Positions 16,995 through 25,943 of a stretch of DNA of 32,075 nt are shown here, one piece after another. Position 1 is the first letter of the stretch. Each line of letters begins with the position of its first letter. Source of the stretch: Parvimonas parva (lineage in GTDB: Bacteria; Bacillota; Clostridia; Tissierellales; Peptoniphilaceae); assembly GCF_016552165.1 (NCBI RefSeq), contig NZ_JACVDA010000019.1:1-32075 (forward strand). The letters are read 5' to 3'. Below the pieces are notes generated by a model. That model made no database searches and was not told the DNA's origin. It saw only the letters and a list, made by a program, of their open reading frames with translations. The translations under genes were made by a program, and so were the position numbers.

Positions 16995-18875
16995 ATAACT
17001 ATTTACAAATAAAAGCGGAATAAGTATTGGAACAGTTATAAATATTAAATATGAATACCTGTAATAATTTACTATAGGCGAATAAATACAAGTAAGTACA
17101 ATGGAAAGACATAAATATATTAAAGGTCTAATTTTTTTGTTTCTTTTCAAAATTGAATATCCTATTGATAAGATAAGCAACCAAGTAGCAAATCCTGCTT
17201 TTAAAAATGAAGAAATTACAGGATATGAGGCTATAGAATAAATTATATTTGTTGTTGTTTTCTTTAATTTATTTATTTCTTTAAAATCTGTGTTTTGATT
17301 CCATCCTTTATCAAAATATCCATATTTTTCTTTTAATTGTAAGTTAGATGTTTTATCAAAAGTTTTAAAAGTGAACCAATCTGTTTTTGTTTCATACATA
17401 TGTTCATAATAATCTCCAATCCACATACCTTCTCTAAATTTATAGGGATAAAAGTAAGATAAAGATAAATTTAAAATAGCATCAATATTTGTTTTAGGAT
17501 GTTTTAAATACATTTTAAACCATAGTTTAAAGAAATCATTTTTTAAATCTTTAAAATTATCTTCCCTTATATGGTTTTTAATTGGGTCTGCACAATATGG
17601 GTCGAAATCATTTTTTATTTTTTCTAGTCCAAAAATTTTATCACATAATTTTAGCTCGTTTTCAGAAAATGATTCCGGATGATATTTAGCAACACTTGCT
17701 AATTGTTGAAATCTTGTAGATAAATAATCATATTTCATTGAACTTTCTAAAGGTTTTAAAATGCTTTTTGTGATTTTATTTGCTGAAAAACAAAATATTA
17801 TAGATAAAAAAATTAATGTCAAAGTATTTATTCTATATTTTTTTTGAGTACCAAATAATAAGAATACCAAACCTACAATAACATAAATTATTGCTTTTCG
17901 GTGTAACATAAACACTCCAAAAACAGAAATTAGAAAATATATTATTGAAATATTTTTACTAAAGAATATTTTAGGATTGTAAATCATTTCAATCATCAAT
18001 AAAACAAAAAGAAGCAAAAAATTACCTAATATAACGTCTTTATACAGTGTAAAACTATAAACTATAAAATATGGATTTACACAAAAATAAAAATACAAAG
18101 CTATTTTTAATTTTTTATTAAATTTAAATTCAAATAATTTGTATAGTAAAAGAGAATATACAATGCTTGTAAAAATTAAATTTATAAAATTAAAAATTCC
18201 AATTCCTATACCAACTGATGAAAAATATTTTAAACCGAGTTTTCCAAATAATCCTACTGTATAGATATAAAGATATGGGTGAGAATTAGATAATGGAAGA
18301 ACTCCTATTCCTTCTTTTATACAGTACATACTATCCCACGTAAAATTTCCAGGGAAAAATATTACAAAAAATATTATTCTTATTATAAATATTGGTATTA
18401 GTATTTTAAAAAATTTTTTTAAAATAAATTTTTTGTTAGTAAATGTAGGTTGTTCAAAAGTTATATTTTTTGTTTTAAGGTATAAAATTCTAATAAAAAA
18501 ATTAAAAACTATAAATGAAATAAACATTATTAAAAAAAATAAAATAATATAATATTTATTAACATTATTTCTAAATGATTCAATACCTATTGTACTTATT
18601 ATTGAAAAGATAAAAGAAAATATATTTATTATCTTATTTTCTCTTTTTTCAAAATCTATTAAAGTTTTTAAATCCAAATTTTTTATTAATATAAATAAAA
18701 GGATAAATAACAATAAACAAATCAAACTATCATTATTTATAAAAATGTGAAAAAAAGTTTCTTTCTCAATTTTAAAATTTTTGTTTAAAGTCAACAGTAA
18801 TGTAATTATATAGGATAAAAAGAAAGTTATTATAGATTTTTTGTGTGTTAATTTATCTAAAATTTTATTTTTCAT
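16983..18875 (-). CDS. large polytopic membrane protein, DUF6020-like, probable GT-C-type glycosyltransferase
   Basis: A 630-residue protein with about 12-14 hydrophobic segments. Its best landmark is FFPGNFTWDSMYCI (173-186) with Asp181, followed by SNSHPYLYI (196-204). This fits the first outer loop of GT-C enzymes, where an acidic residue is catalytic, and resembles proteins annotated DUF6020. A larger soluble portion (about 385-530) lies between the membrane blocks. It overlaps the upstream GT2-GtrA gene by 11 bases, with its GAGGA site inside that gene, so the two are translated together. GT-C enzymes move sugar from an undecaprenyl-phosphate carrier to an outer-surface acceptor, matching the neighbour. 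The acceptor is unknown. Ile, Phe, Asn and Lys dominate, and the gene looks even more A+T-rich than its surroundings. Confidence 0.75.
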   Translation of the reverse strand: MKNKILDKLTHKKSIITFFLSYIITLLLTLNKNFKIEKETFFHIFINNDSLICLLLFILLFILIKNLDLKTLIDFEKRENKIINIFSFIFSIISTIGIESFRNNVNKYYIILFFLIMFISFIVFNFFIRILYLKTKNITFEQPTFTNKKFILKKFFKILIPIFIIRIIFFVIFFPGNFTWDSMYCIKEGIGVLPLSNSHPYLYIYTVGLFGKLGLKYFSSVGIGIGIFNFINLIFTSIVYSLLLYKLFEFKFNKKLKIALYFYFCVNPYFIVYSFTLYKDVILGNFLLLFVLLMIEMIYNPKIFFSKNISIIYFLISVFGVFMLHRKAIIYVIVGLVFLLFGTQKKYRINTLTLIFLSIIFCFSANKITKSILKPLESSMKYDYLSTRFQQLASVAKYHPESFSENELKLCDKIFGLEKIKNDFDPYCADPIKNHIREDNFKDLKNDFFKLWFKMYLKHPKTNIDAILNLSLSYFYPYKFREGMWIGDYYEHMYETKTDWFTFKTFDKTSNLQLKEKYGYFDKGWNQNTDFKEINKLKKTTTNIIYSIASYPVISSFLKAGFATWLLILSIGYSILKRNKKIRPLIYLCLSIVLTCIYSPIVNYYRYSYLIFITVPILIPLLFVNSYKKE

Positions 18876-19965
18876 AAGTTTGTTTCCTCGTTTTCTTAAA
18901 CACCCAAGTTCTTTGAATCCTATAACTTATTAAAAATAGTATTGTATCTACAATGATTTTTATTGTTGTTTCATTAACATTTGTTATTTTCCAAAGTAAA
19001 GAAACACTAAATGAAGATAATAGCATTTGAAAAATACATAAACTATAATACTTGTATATTGTTTTTTTGAAACTTTTTTCTCCATTAAAAACAAAATTCT
19101 TATTTACAAAAAAATTAAAAAGAGAAGAAAATATTCTTGCAATAACACTTGAAAAAAATATTGAATATGAATTTTTAACAAATGATGATGAAAAAATATA
19201 TACGAATACTTTAAATAATCCTATGTCTATTAAAAATGAAGAGAGTGAGGTTAATATATAATTAAAAAAAGATGTAAAAATTACTTTGTATATTTTTACA
19301 GAATCTTTGATAGCGTTAAAATGTGTTTCTGCATTATTGTTATAATATACTGTTTCTATTGGTATTTCGACTATATTTAAATTTTTTTCAAAGCAAGTTA
19401 TTAACATTTTTGTTTCATATTCAAATTTTTCTCCAAAAATATCTAACATTTCGGGAATAATATTTTTAGGGAAACCACGAAGTCCTGTTTGAGTATCAGT
19501 TATTTTCTTTCTGTATAACAATTTAAAAACATTTACTGTTGTCTTGTTTCCAAATTTACTTTTTGGAGGGACATTTTTACTATCAAAATCTCTACAACCT
19601 ATGATTAAAGAATTTAGATAAACTTCTAAATTATTTGCAATATTCAGTACATCTTTTGCCCTATGTTGCCCATCAGAATCACAAGTTACAATTCCATTAA
19701 AATCATCAATATTGGGTAATGTCAGAAAAAAATTAAAAGCGTTTTTTAAAGCTCTTCCCTTACCTAAATTTTTTGCATGAGTTAATATTGTTACACCGTC
19801 AATTTGTTTTAAATCTTCAAAAAATTTTTTAAATCTTTCACTACTACCATCATTTACAACTAAAATATCATTTAGTCCATAATGTTTCAATTCATAAATA
19901 TAATCAATTAAATTTTCAGGCGGATTTAAAGCAGGAATTAAAACCATAGTTTTTTTATTTTTCAT
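18865..19965 (-). CDS. GT2 glycosyltransferase fused to a GtrA-family membrane domain
   Basis: Residues 1-225 are a GT-A fold, family 2 glycosyltransferase: VLIPALNPP (8-16), VVNDGSS (36-42), NLGKGRALK (66-74), the metal-binding CDSDGQH (95-101) and TDTQTGLRGF (156-165). These are the marks of polyprenyl-phosphate glycosyltransferases. Residues 235-356 are a GtrA domain of four hydrophobic helices, with FLIDIGLF and ARIFSSLFNFFVNKNFVF. GtrA proteins are thought to flip the lipid-linked sugar across the membrane. The two functions are usually on separate genes but fused forms are known. ATG 19965 follows GGAGGT. With the overlapping gene downstream it forms a likely surface-glycosylation unit; sugar and target are unknown. 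Confidence 0.9.
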   Translation of the reverse strand: MKNKKTMVLIPALNPPENLIDYIYELKHYGLNDILVVNDGSSERFKKFFEDLKQIDGVTILTHAKNLGKGRALKNAFNFFLTLPNIDDFNGIVTCDSDGQHRAKDVLNIANNLEVYLNSLIIGCRDFDSKNVPPKSKFGNKTTVNVFKLLYRKKITDTQTGLRGFPKNIIPEMLDIFGEKFEYETKMLITCFEKNLNIVEIPIETVYYNNNAETHFNAIKDSVKIYKVIFTSFFNYILTSLSSFLIDIGLFKVFVYIFSSSFVKNSYSIFFSSVIARIFSSLFNFFVNKNFVFNGEKSFKKTIYKYYSLCIFQMLLSSFSVSLLWKITNVNETTIKIIVDTILFLISYRIQRTWVFKKTRKQTYEK

Positions 19966-20000
19966 AATAAACCTCCAAAAAAAATTTTACACACTTAATT

Positions 20001-20030
20001 TACATAGTTATTATATATATATAGTGTCAA
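20001..20030 (-). promoter_or_regulatory. possible promoter of the GT2-GtrA gene
   Basis: On the reverse strand a perfect TTGACA (20030-20025) and TATGTA (20006-20001) are 18 bases apart. The TA-rich spacer makes the exact -10 uncertain. Confidence 0.45.
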
Positions 20031-20083
20031 GTTTTTGCTGATATATTTTCTAGAAGTTCTAAATAAAAAATTTGTTTTAGCAC

Positions 20084-20112
20084 TTGACATAATCGTAAAA
20101 ATATTTTATTAT
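20084..20112 (+). promoter_or_regulatory. strong promoter of glnA-pyrG
   Basis: A perfect -35 TTGACA (20084-20089), a 17-base spacer and TATTAT (20107-20112). Transcription should begin near 20119, giving a leader of about 93 bases. No clear GlnR or TnrA box was recognised around it. Confidence 0.85.
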
Positions 20113-20145
20113 ATTAGTATAAATAAAACAAATAAAACATTTTAG

Positions 20146-20200
20146 AAATTTGGTTTTTTTTTTCTCTATTTAGAGGTAAAAAGAAGACCAATTTTTTTTT
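20146..20200 (+). promoter_or_regulatory. terminator-like leader hairpin upstream of glnA
   Basis: The leader folds into a long A+T-rich hairpin. The left arm spans about 20146-20167, the loop is 20168-20171, and the right arm about 20172-20194. CTCTA pairs with the AGAG side at the tip, TTGG pairs with CCAA near the base, and poly-T/poly-A pairing with small bulges lies between. A nine-T run (20192-20200) follows and leads straight into the AGGAGG ribosome-binding site. The layout is that of an intrinsic terminator or a structure masking the ribosome-binding site, so attenuation of glnA is plausible. No antiterminator fold was resolved by eye. Confidence 0.55.
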
Positions 20201-20211
20201 AGGAGGAATAT

Positions 20212-22287
20212 ATGGGCAGAATTGAAAATTTTGGAAAGTTTACTTTTGATAAAAATGCAATGAAAAAAAAGTTGCCTTATCCGATTTATTTAAAATGGAA
20301 AAATGCGATTCGAAAAGAGGAATTATTAGATAAAGATAGTGCGGATATAATTGCACATGCTATGAAAGAATGGGCTATAGAAAATGGTGCAACACATTAT
20401 TGCCATTGGTTTCAACCGTTAAATGGGAATACTGCAAAAAAACACGAAAGTTTTATAGATAAGTCTTACGAAAATTTACCGATAGTTAGATTTTCAGGAG
20501 AAGAACTTTTAAAGAGTGAGCCTGATGCATCATCATTTCCAAACGGGGGAATGAGGTCAACATTTGAGGCTAGAGGTTATACATATTGGGATTGTACTGC
20601 GAATGCTTTTATAATGGATAATATTTTGTATATTCCTTCAATTTTTGTTTCTTTTGATGGAATTAGTTTGGATAAAAAAGCACCTCTTTTAAAGAGTATG
20701 GATTTTTTATCAAAACAAGCAACTGATTTATATAATTTGTTTTCAGATGATAAAATATTTAGGGTTAAAATTAAAGTTGGTTTAGAGCAAGAATTTTTCT
20801 TAGTTGATAGAGAACTTTATGAAAAGAGAGTTGACCTTATAAATACAGGAAGAACTTTAATTGGAGAAATGCCACCGAAAGACCAAGAATTGTTACAACA
20901 TTATTTCGGTTCAATTCCAAAAAGAGTTATGGAATATTACAATAGTATAAATAAAAAATTAGAGGATTTAGGTATTAATTCTAAAACTGAACATAATGAG
21001 GTTGCTCCGGGACAATTTGAAGTTGCAATTCTATATGATACTGTAAATGTTTCGGTTGATAATAACCAAATTGTTATGGAAGTTTTAAGAAATACTGCTT
21101 ATGAGCATAATCTTGTTTGTTTATTACATGAAAAACCATTTAAAAATGTAAATGGAAGTGGAAAGCATAATAACTGGTCTTTAGTTACAAACTATGGTAA
21201 AAATTTGTTTAAATTACCAAAAAATGATAATGAAATTGATAGATTACTTTTTGCAATTTTTATGGTTTCTACAATTTCAGCTGTAAACAAATATTCTTCA
21301 TTACTTAGAGTTTCATCTTCAAGTGTTAGAAATGATTTAAGACTTGGCGGAGATGAGGCGCCACCTTCAATTATTTCTGTTTATCTAGGAAATGAAATTG
21401 AAAATATTTTATATGATATTTTGGATATGGAAGTTAAAAATTCTGTAAAACAAAATGATTTTAATATCAGTAATTTAGGCTTTACTCCAAGAGATACTGA
21501 TGATAGAAATAGAACTTCACCTTTTGCATATACAGGTGGAAAGTTTGAGTTTAGAATGTTAGGCTCTATGCAAAGTGCAGCAGATTGTAATATAGTTTTA
21601 AATACAATTGTGGGTGCTGAGCTTAAGAATGTTTTAGAAAAAGTTCAAAATGTTGAAGATAAGGCTGAAAGAGTTTCTGCTTGTAAAAATCTTTTAAAAG
21701 AAATTTTAATTGAAAGTGAAAGGGTCTTGTTTTCTGGAGATAGTTATTCAAAAGAATGGGTTGAAGAGGCTGAAAGAAGAGGTCTTAAAAATAATAGAAC
21801 ATATTTAGATGCTTTATTGTATGCAAAAGAATCTAAGGAGTTTGAAGTTCTTTTGGAAAATAATATTTTGAATGATTTGGAATTAAGTGCTGTTTATGAT
21901 GTTTGCATTGAAGATGTAAAAAATACTTATATGTTAGAGATGAAAACATTGGTTAATATGATTAACAAAGATGTTATTCCATCTTGTATAAAAGAGCTTA
22001 ATTTTGAAATAAATTTGAATGATAGAATAAAAAATGTTAAACTTAATGAGAGAGTAAATAAACTTAATAATTTACTTGAGGGACTGTTTATAAAACTTGA
22101 TGAATTTAGTGATTTCGAAAAAGAAAATCATGGAGAAAATGAAATTGAAAAAGTAATAAGTTTACACAAATTTATTCCTAAAAATTTGGAAGAAATTAGA
22201 ATGATTAGTGATGAAATTGAATCAAATATTTCAAGAGAAAATTGGAATATACCAACTTATGAAGAAATTTTTAGAGCATTAAATTAG
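20212..22287 (+). CDS. glnA: glutamine synthetase, type III (GlnN class)
   Basis: It makes glutamine from glutamate, ammonia and ATP. At 691 residues it matches the large type III class rather than the 440-480-residue type I. Class-specific FPNGGMRSTFEARGYTYWD (109-127) precedes the catalytic GLEQEFFLVD (190-199), EVAPGQFEVA (263-272) and NGSGKHNNWSL (314-324). The C-terminal 200 residues are helical, as in this class. The adenylylation site of type I enzymes does not apply. It has a strong promoter and a terminator-like leader. The AGGAGG site for pyrG overlaps its stop, so the two are co-transcribed, and PyrG consumes its product. Confidence 0.95.
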   Translation: MGRIENFGKFTFDKNAMKKKLPYPIYLKWKNAIRKEELLDKDSADIIAHAMKEWAIENGATHYCHWFQPLNGNTAKKHESFIDKSYENLPIVRFSGEELLKSEPDASSFPNGGMRSTFEARGYTYWDCTANAFIMDNILYIPSIFVSFDGISLDKKAPLLKSMDFLSKQATDLYNLFSDDKIFRVKIKVGLEQEFFLVDRELYEKRVDLINTGRTLIGEMPPKDQELLQHYFGSIPKRVMEYYNSINKKLEDLGINSKTEHNEVAPGQFEVAILYDTVNVSVDNNQIVMEVLRNTAYEHNLVCLLHEKPFKNVNGSGKHNNWSLVTNYGKNLFKLPKNDNEIDRLLFAIFMVSTISAVNKYSSLLRVSSSSVRNDLRLGGDEAPPSIISVYLGNEIENILYDILDMEVKNSVKQNDFNISNLGFTPRDTDDRNRTSPFAYTGGKFEFRMLGSMQSAADCNIVLNTIVGAELKNVLEKVQNVEDKAERVSACKNLLKEILIESERVLFSGDSYSKEWVEEAERRGLKNNRTYLDALLYAKESKEFEVLLENNILNDLELSAVYDVCIEDVKNTYMLEMKTLVNMINKDVIPSCIKELNFEINLNDRIKNVKLNERVNKLNNLLEGLFIKLDEFSDFEKENHGENEIEKVISLHKFIPKNLEEIRMISDEIESNISRENWNIPTYEEIFRALN

Positions 22288-23898
<1,611 letters not shown>

Positions 23899-23973
23899 TA
23901 TTCCACGATTCTTTGTATCAGGTGGATACATGGTAACTTTTTTGTTTTATAATTAGATTTTAAAGATAAAAAG

Positions 23974-24006
23974 CAGATATTATAGGAATTTAATATCTGT
24001 TTTTTT
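23974..24006 (+). terminator. intrinsic terminator of glnA-pyrG
   Basis: A 9-bp stem CAGATATTA/TAATATCTG (23974-23982 with 23991-23999), an 8-base loop and a seven-T run, 75 bases after pyrG. Confidence 0.9.
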
Positions 24007-24061
24007 AATAAATTTTTTCTATTTATTATTTTTATTTATTAAAATTTTTGGTAGTGTCAAG

Positions 24062-24104
24062 TTTTTTGTACTCTTGGTCTCACATCAATATTGTATCATA
24101 ACAA
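24062..24104 (-). repeat. inverted repeat copy A of a 41/43-nt dispersed repeat
   Basis: Read on the reverse strand, these 43 bases match 32001-32041 with one mismatch and a two-base indel. Key blocks are TTGTTATGATACAAT, GATGTGAGACCAAG and GTACAAAAAA. In this copy the repeat is followed outward by CTTGACACTACC (24060-24049). It lies in the non-coding gap between the pyrG terminator and the coaX promoter. It may be the end of a decayed insertion sequence or a small dispersed repeat; no transposase is present. Confidence 0.75.
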
Positions 24105-24132
24105 ATATTATGGAAAGGCGATATTTTTATTA

Positions 24133-24161
24133 TTGTATAAATTTTAAAAAAATGCTATTAT
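24133..24161 (+). promoter_or_regulatory. promoter of coaX-dusB-flavin reductase
   Basis: TTGTAT (24133-24138), a 17-base spacer and extended -10 TGCTATTAT (24153-24161), ahead of GGAGG at 24184. Confidence 0.75.
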
Positions 24162-24193
24162 ATAGTATATAAGTTTAATTTTTGGAGGACTTA

Positions 24194-24973
24194 ATGTTAC
24201 TAGTTATAGATGTAGGAAATACAAATATTGTTTTGGGTGTCTATCAAGAAGATTCTCTTATTTGTGATTTCAGACTTAATACAATAAAAAATAAAACCAG
24301 TGATGAATATGCTTTGTCTATTACAGAGATACTTCATGCTAATAATATAAAAAAATCTGATATAGATGATGTTGTTGTAGCATCTGTTGTTCCTGATGTT
24401 ATGCATTCAATAGAGAATGCTATAAAGAAATATTTTAATTTAAAGCCTATGATTATAGATGATAATTGTGATTTGGGACTTGAAATAAATCATGACAATC
24501 CAAGAACGATCGGTGCTGATAGAATTGTAAATTCTATTGCAGGGATAAAAAAATATGGAGTTCCTTTGATAATTATTGATATAGGAACGGCGATTACTTT
24601 TGATGTAGTTGACGAAAATTCAGTTTATCAAGGGGGAGCTATTATTCCGGGAATTGGAATTTCATCAGAGGCACTATTTTTAAAGACTGCAAAATTGCCA
24701 AGAGTTGAACTCTACAAACCGGAAAAAGTTGTCGCAAAAAACACTATGGATAATATAAGAGTTGGAATGGTAATTGGTTATATCGGACTTATTGAAAAGT
24801 TACTTGATGAAACGGTAAAAGAGATGAATTTTGATGTTTCTAAGTTAAAAGTTGTTGCAACCGGTGGTTATTCAACTTTAATTACCAAAGGTATAGATAG
24901 AATTGATATTATAGATAAGAAACTTACGCTTGACGGTATGTTAGAAATATACAAAATGAAGAAGAGGACATAA
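24194..24973 (+). CDS. coaX: type III pantothenate kinase (CoaX)
   Basis: CoaX phosphorylates pantothenate, the first step of CoA synthesis, and is not feedback-inhibited by CoA as type I enzymes are. The 259-residue protein has the ASKHA phosphate loop IDVGNTNIVLG (5-15) with Asp6, the GADRIVN motif (107-113), DIGTAITFD (129-137) and GGAIIPGIGIS (147-157). ATG 24194 lies five bases after GGAGG; the frame extends to a TTG at 24182, which falls in the ribosome-binding site. dusB begins one base after its stop. Confidence 0.95.
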   Translation: MLLVIDVGNTNIVLGVYQEDSLICDFRLNTIKNKTSDEYALSITEILHANNIKKSDIDDVVVASVVPDVMHSIENAIKKYFNLKPMIIDDNCDLGLEINHDNPRTIGADRIVNSIAGIKKYGVPLIIIDIGTAITFDVVDENSVYQGGAIIPGIGISSEALFLKTAKLPRVELYKPEKVVAKNTMDNIRVGMVIGYIGLIEKLLDETVKEMNFDVSKLKVVATGGYSTLITKGIDRIDIIDKKLTLDGMLEIYKMKKRT

Positions 24974-24974
24974 T

Positions 24975-25928
24975 ATGCTTAATGGAGATATTTTTTTAGC
25001 TCCACTTGCCGGAGTTAGCGATGTTGCTTTTAGAATTTTGGCAAGTGAAATGGGTGCAAGTTTGACTTTTACAGAAATGGTTTCTATAAAAGGTTTATAT
25101 TATAATAATGATAACACTTCAATCATAACATATATTGATAAAAGAGAGGGTCCTGTCGGATTACAAGTTTTTGGTAGTGATGAAAAGATTATGGAAGAAG
25201 TAATACAAACTAAATTTAATAATAGAGATGATATTTATCAGCTTGATTTGAATTTAGGTTGTCCTGCTCCGAAAATTGTAAAAAATCATGAGGGCAGCTA
25301 TTTGATGAAAGAGCCTAAAAAGGTTAAAAATATTGTTTCAACTATGGTTAAAAATTCAAAAGTTCCAGTAAGTGTTAAAATACGTTTAGGATTTGATGAT
25401 AAAAATAAAAATTTCTTGGAAGTTGCAGATGCTATTGTTGAAGCCGGTGCATATATGATAACTCTACATGCCAGAACAAGAGAAATGTTTTATTCTGGAA
25501 ATGCCGATTGGAATGATATAAAAGTTTTAAAGAATCATGTTCCAATAAAAGTTGTTGGAAATGGTGATGTTTGTAGTGTTGAAGATTATGTAAGAATGAA
25601 AGAAGAAACCGGAGTTGATGCTGTTGCGATAGGACGTCACGCTCTTGGTAATCCATTTATTTTCAAACAAATCAAAGATTATAATCTATCTAAAAAATAT
25701 TCTTCTCCAACCCTCGAAGAAGTGATTGATACGATAAAAAGACATTATAAATTAGAACTTGAATTTAAGCCTGAAAGAATAGCCATAAGAGAAATGAGAA
25801 AAAATATTTTATGGTATTTAAAGGGTTTTAAAGGTTCAAACAAAGTAAAAAATACAATAAATACTTTGAACGATATTGACGAGATTTTTGATGTATTAAA
25901 CGAATATAAAAATAATTGTGTTTTGTAA
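24975..25928 (+). CDS. dusB: tRNA-dihydrouridine synthase (DusB family)
   Basis: This FMN enzyme reduces uridine to dihydrouridine in tRNA with NADPH. The 317-residue TIM-barrel protein starts with PLAGVSDVAFR (10-20). It carries the catalytic Cys96 in LNLGCPAPKI, and HARTREMFYSGNADW, the FMN-binding VVGNGDV and GVDAVAIGRHALGNP. Length and layout fit DusB. The start is one base after coaX, with GAGGA inside coaX; coaX-dusB adjacency is common in Firmicutes. The exact uridine position modified is not predictable here. Confidence 0.93.
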   Translation: MLNGDIFLAPLAGVSDVAFRILASEMGASLTFTEMVSIKGLYYNNDNTSIITYIDKREGPVGLQVFGSDEKIMEEVIQTKFNNRDDIYQLDLNLGCPAPKIVKNHEGSYLMKEPKKVKNIVSTMVKNSKVPVSVKIRLGFDDKNKNFLEVADAIVEAGAYMITLHARTREMFYSGNADWNDIKVLKNHVPIKVVGNGDVCSVEDYVRMKEETGVDAVAIGRHALGNPFIFKQIKDYNLSKKYSSPTLEEVIDTIKRHYKLELEFKPERIAIREMRKNILWYLKGFKGSNKVKNTINTLNDIDEIFDVLNEYKNNCVL

Positions 25929-25943
25929 GATTTGGAGGATATT

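Noticed and set aside
23914-23930. Hairpin TGTATC/GATACA just after pyrG
   Set aside because: Only six base pairs and separated from the T run; the stem at 23974-23999 is a far better terminator.
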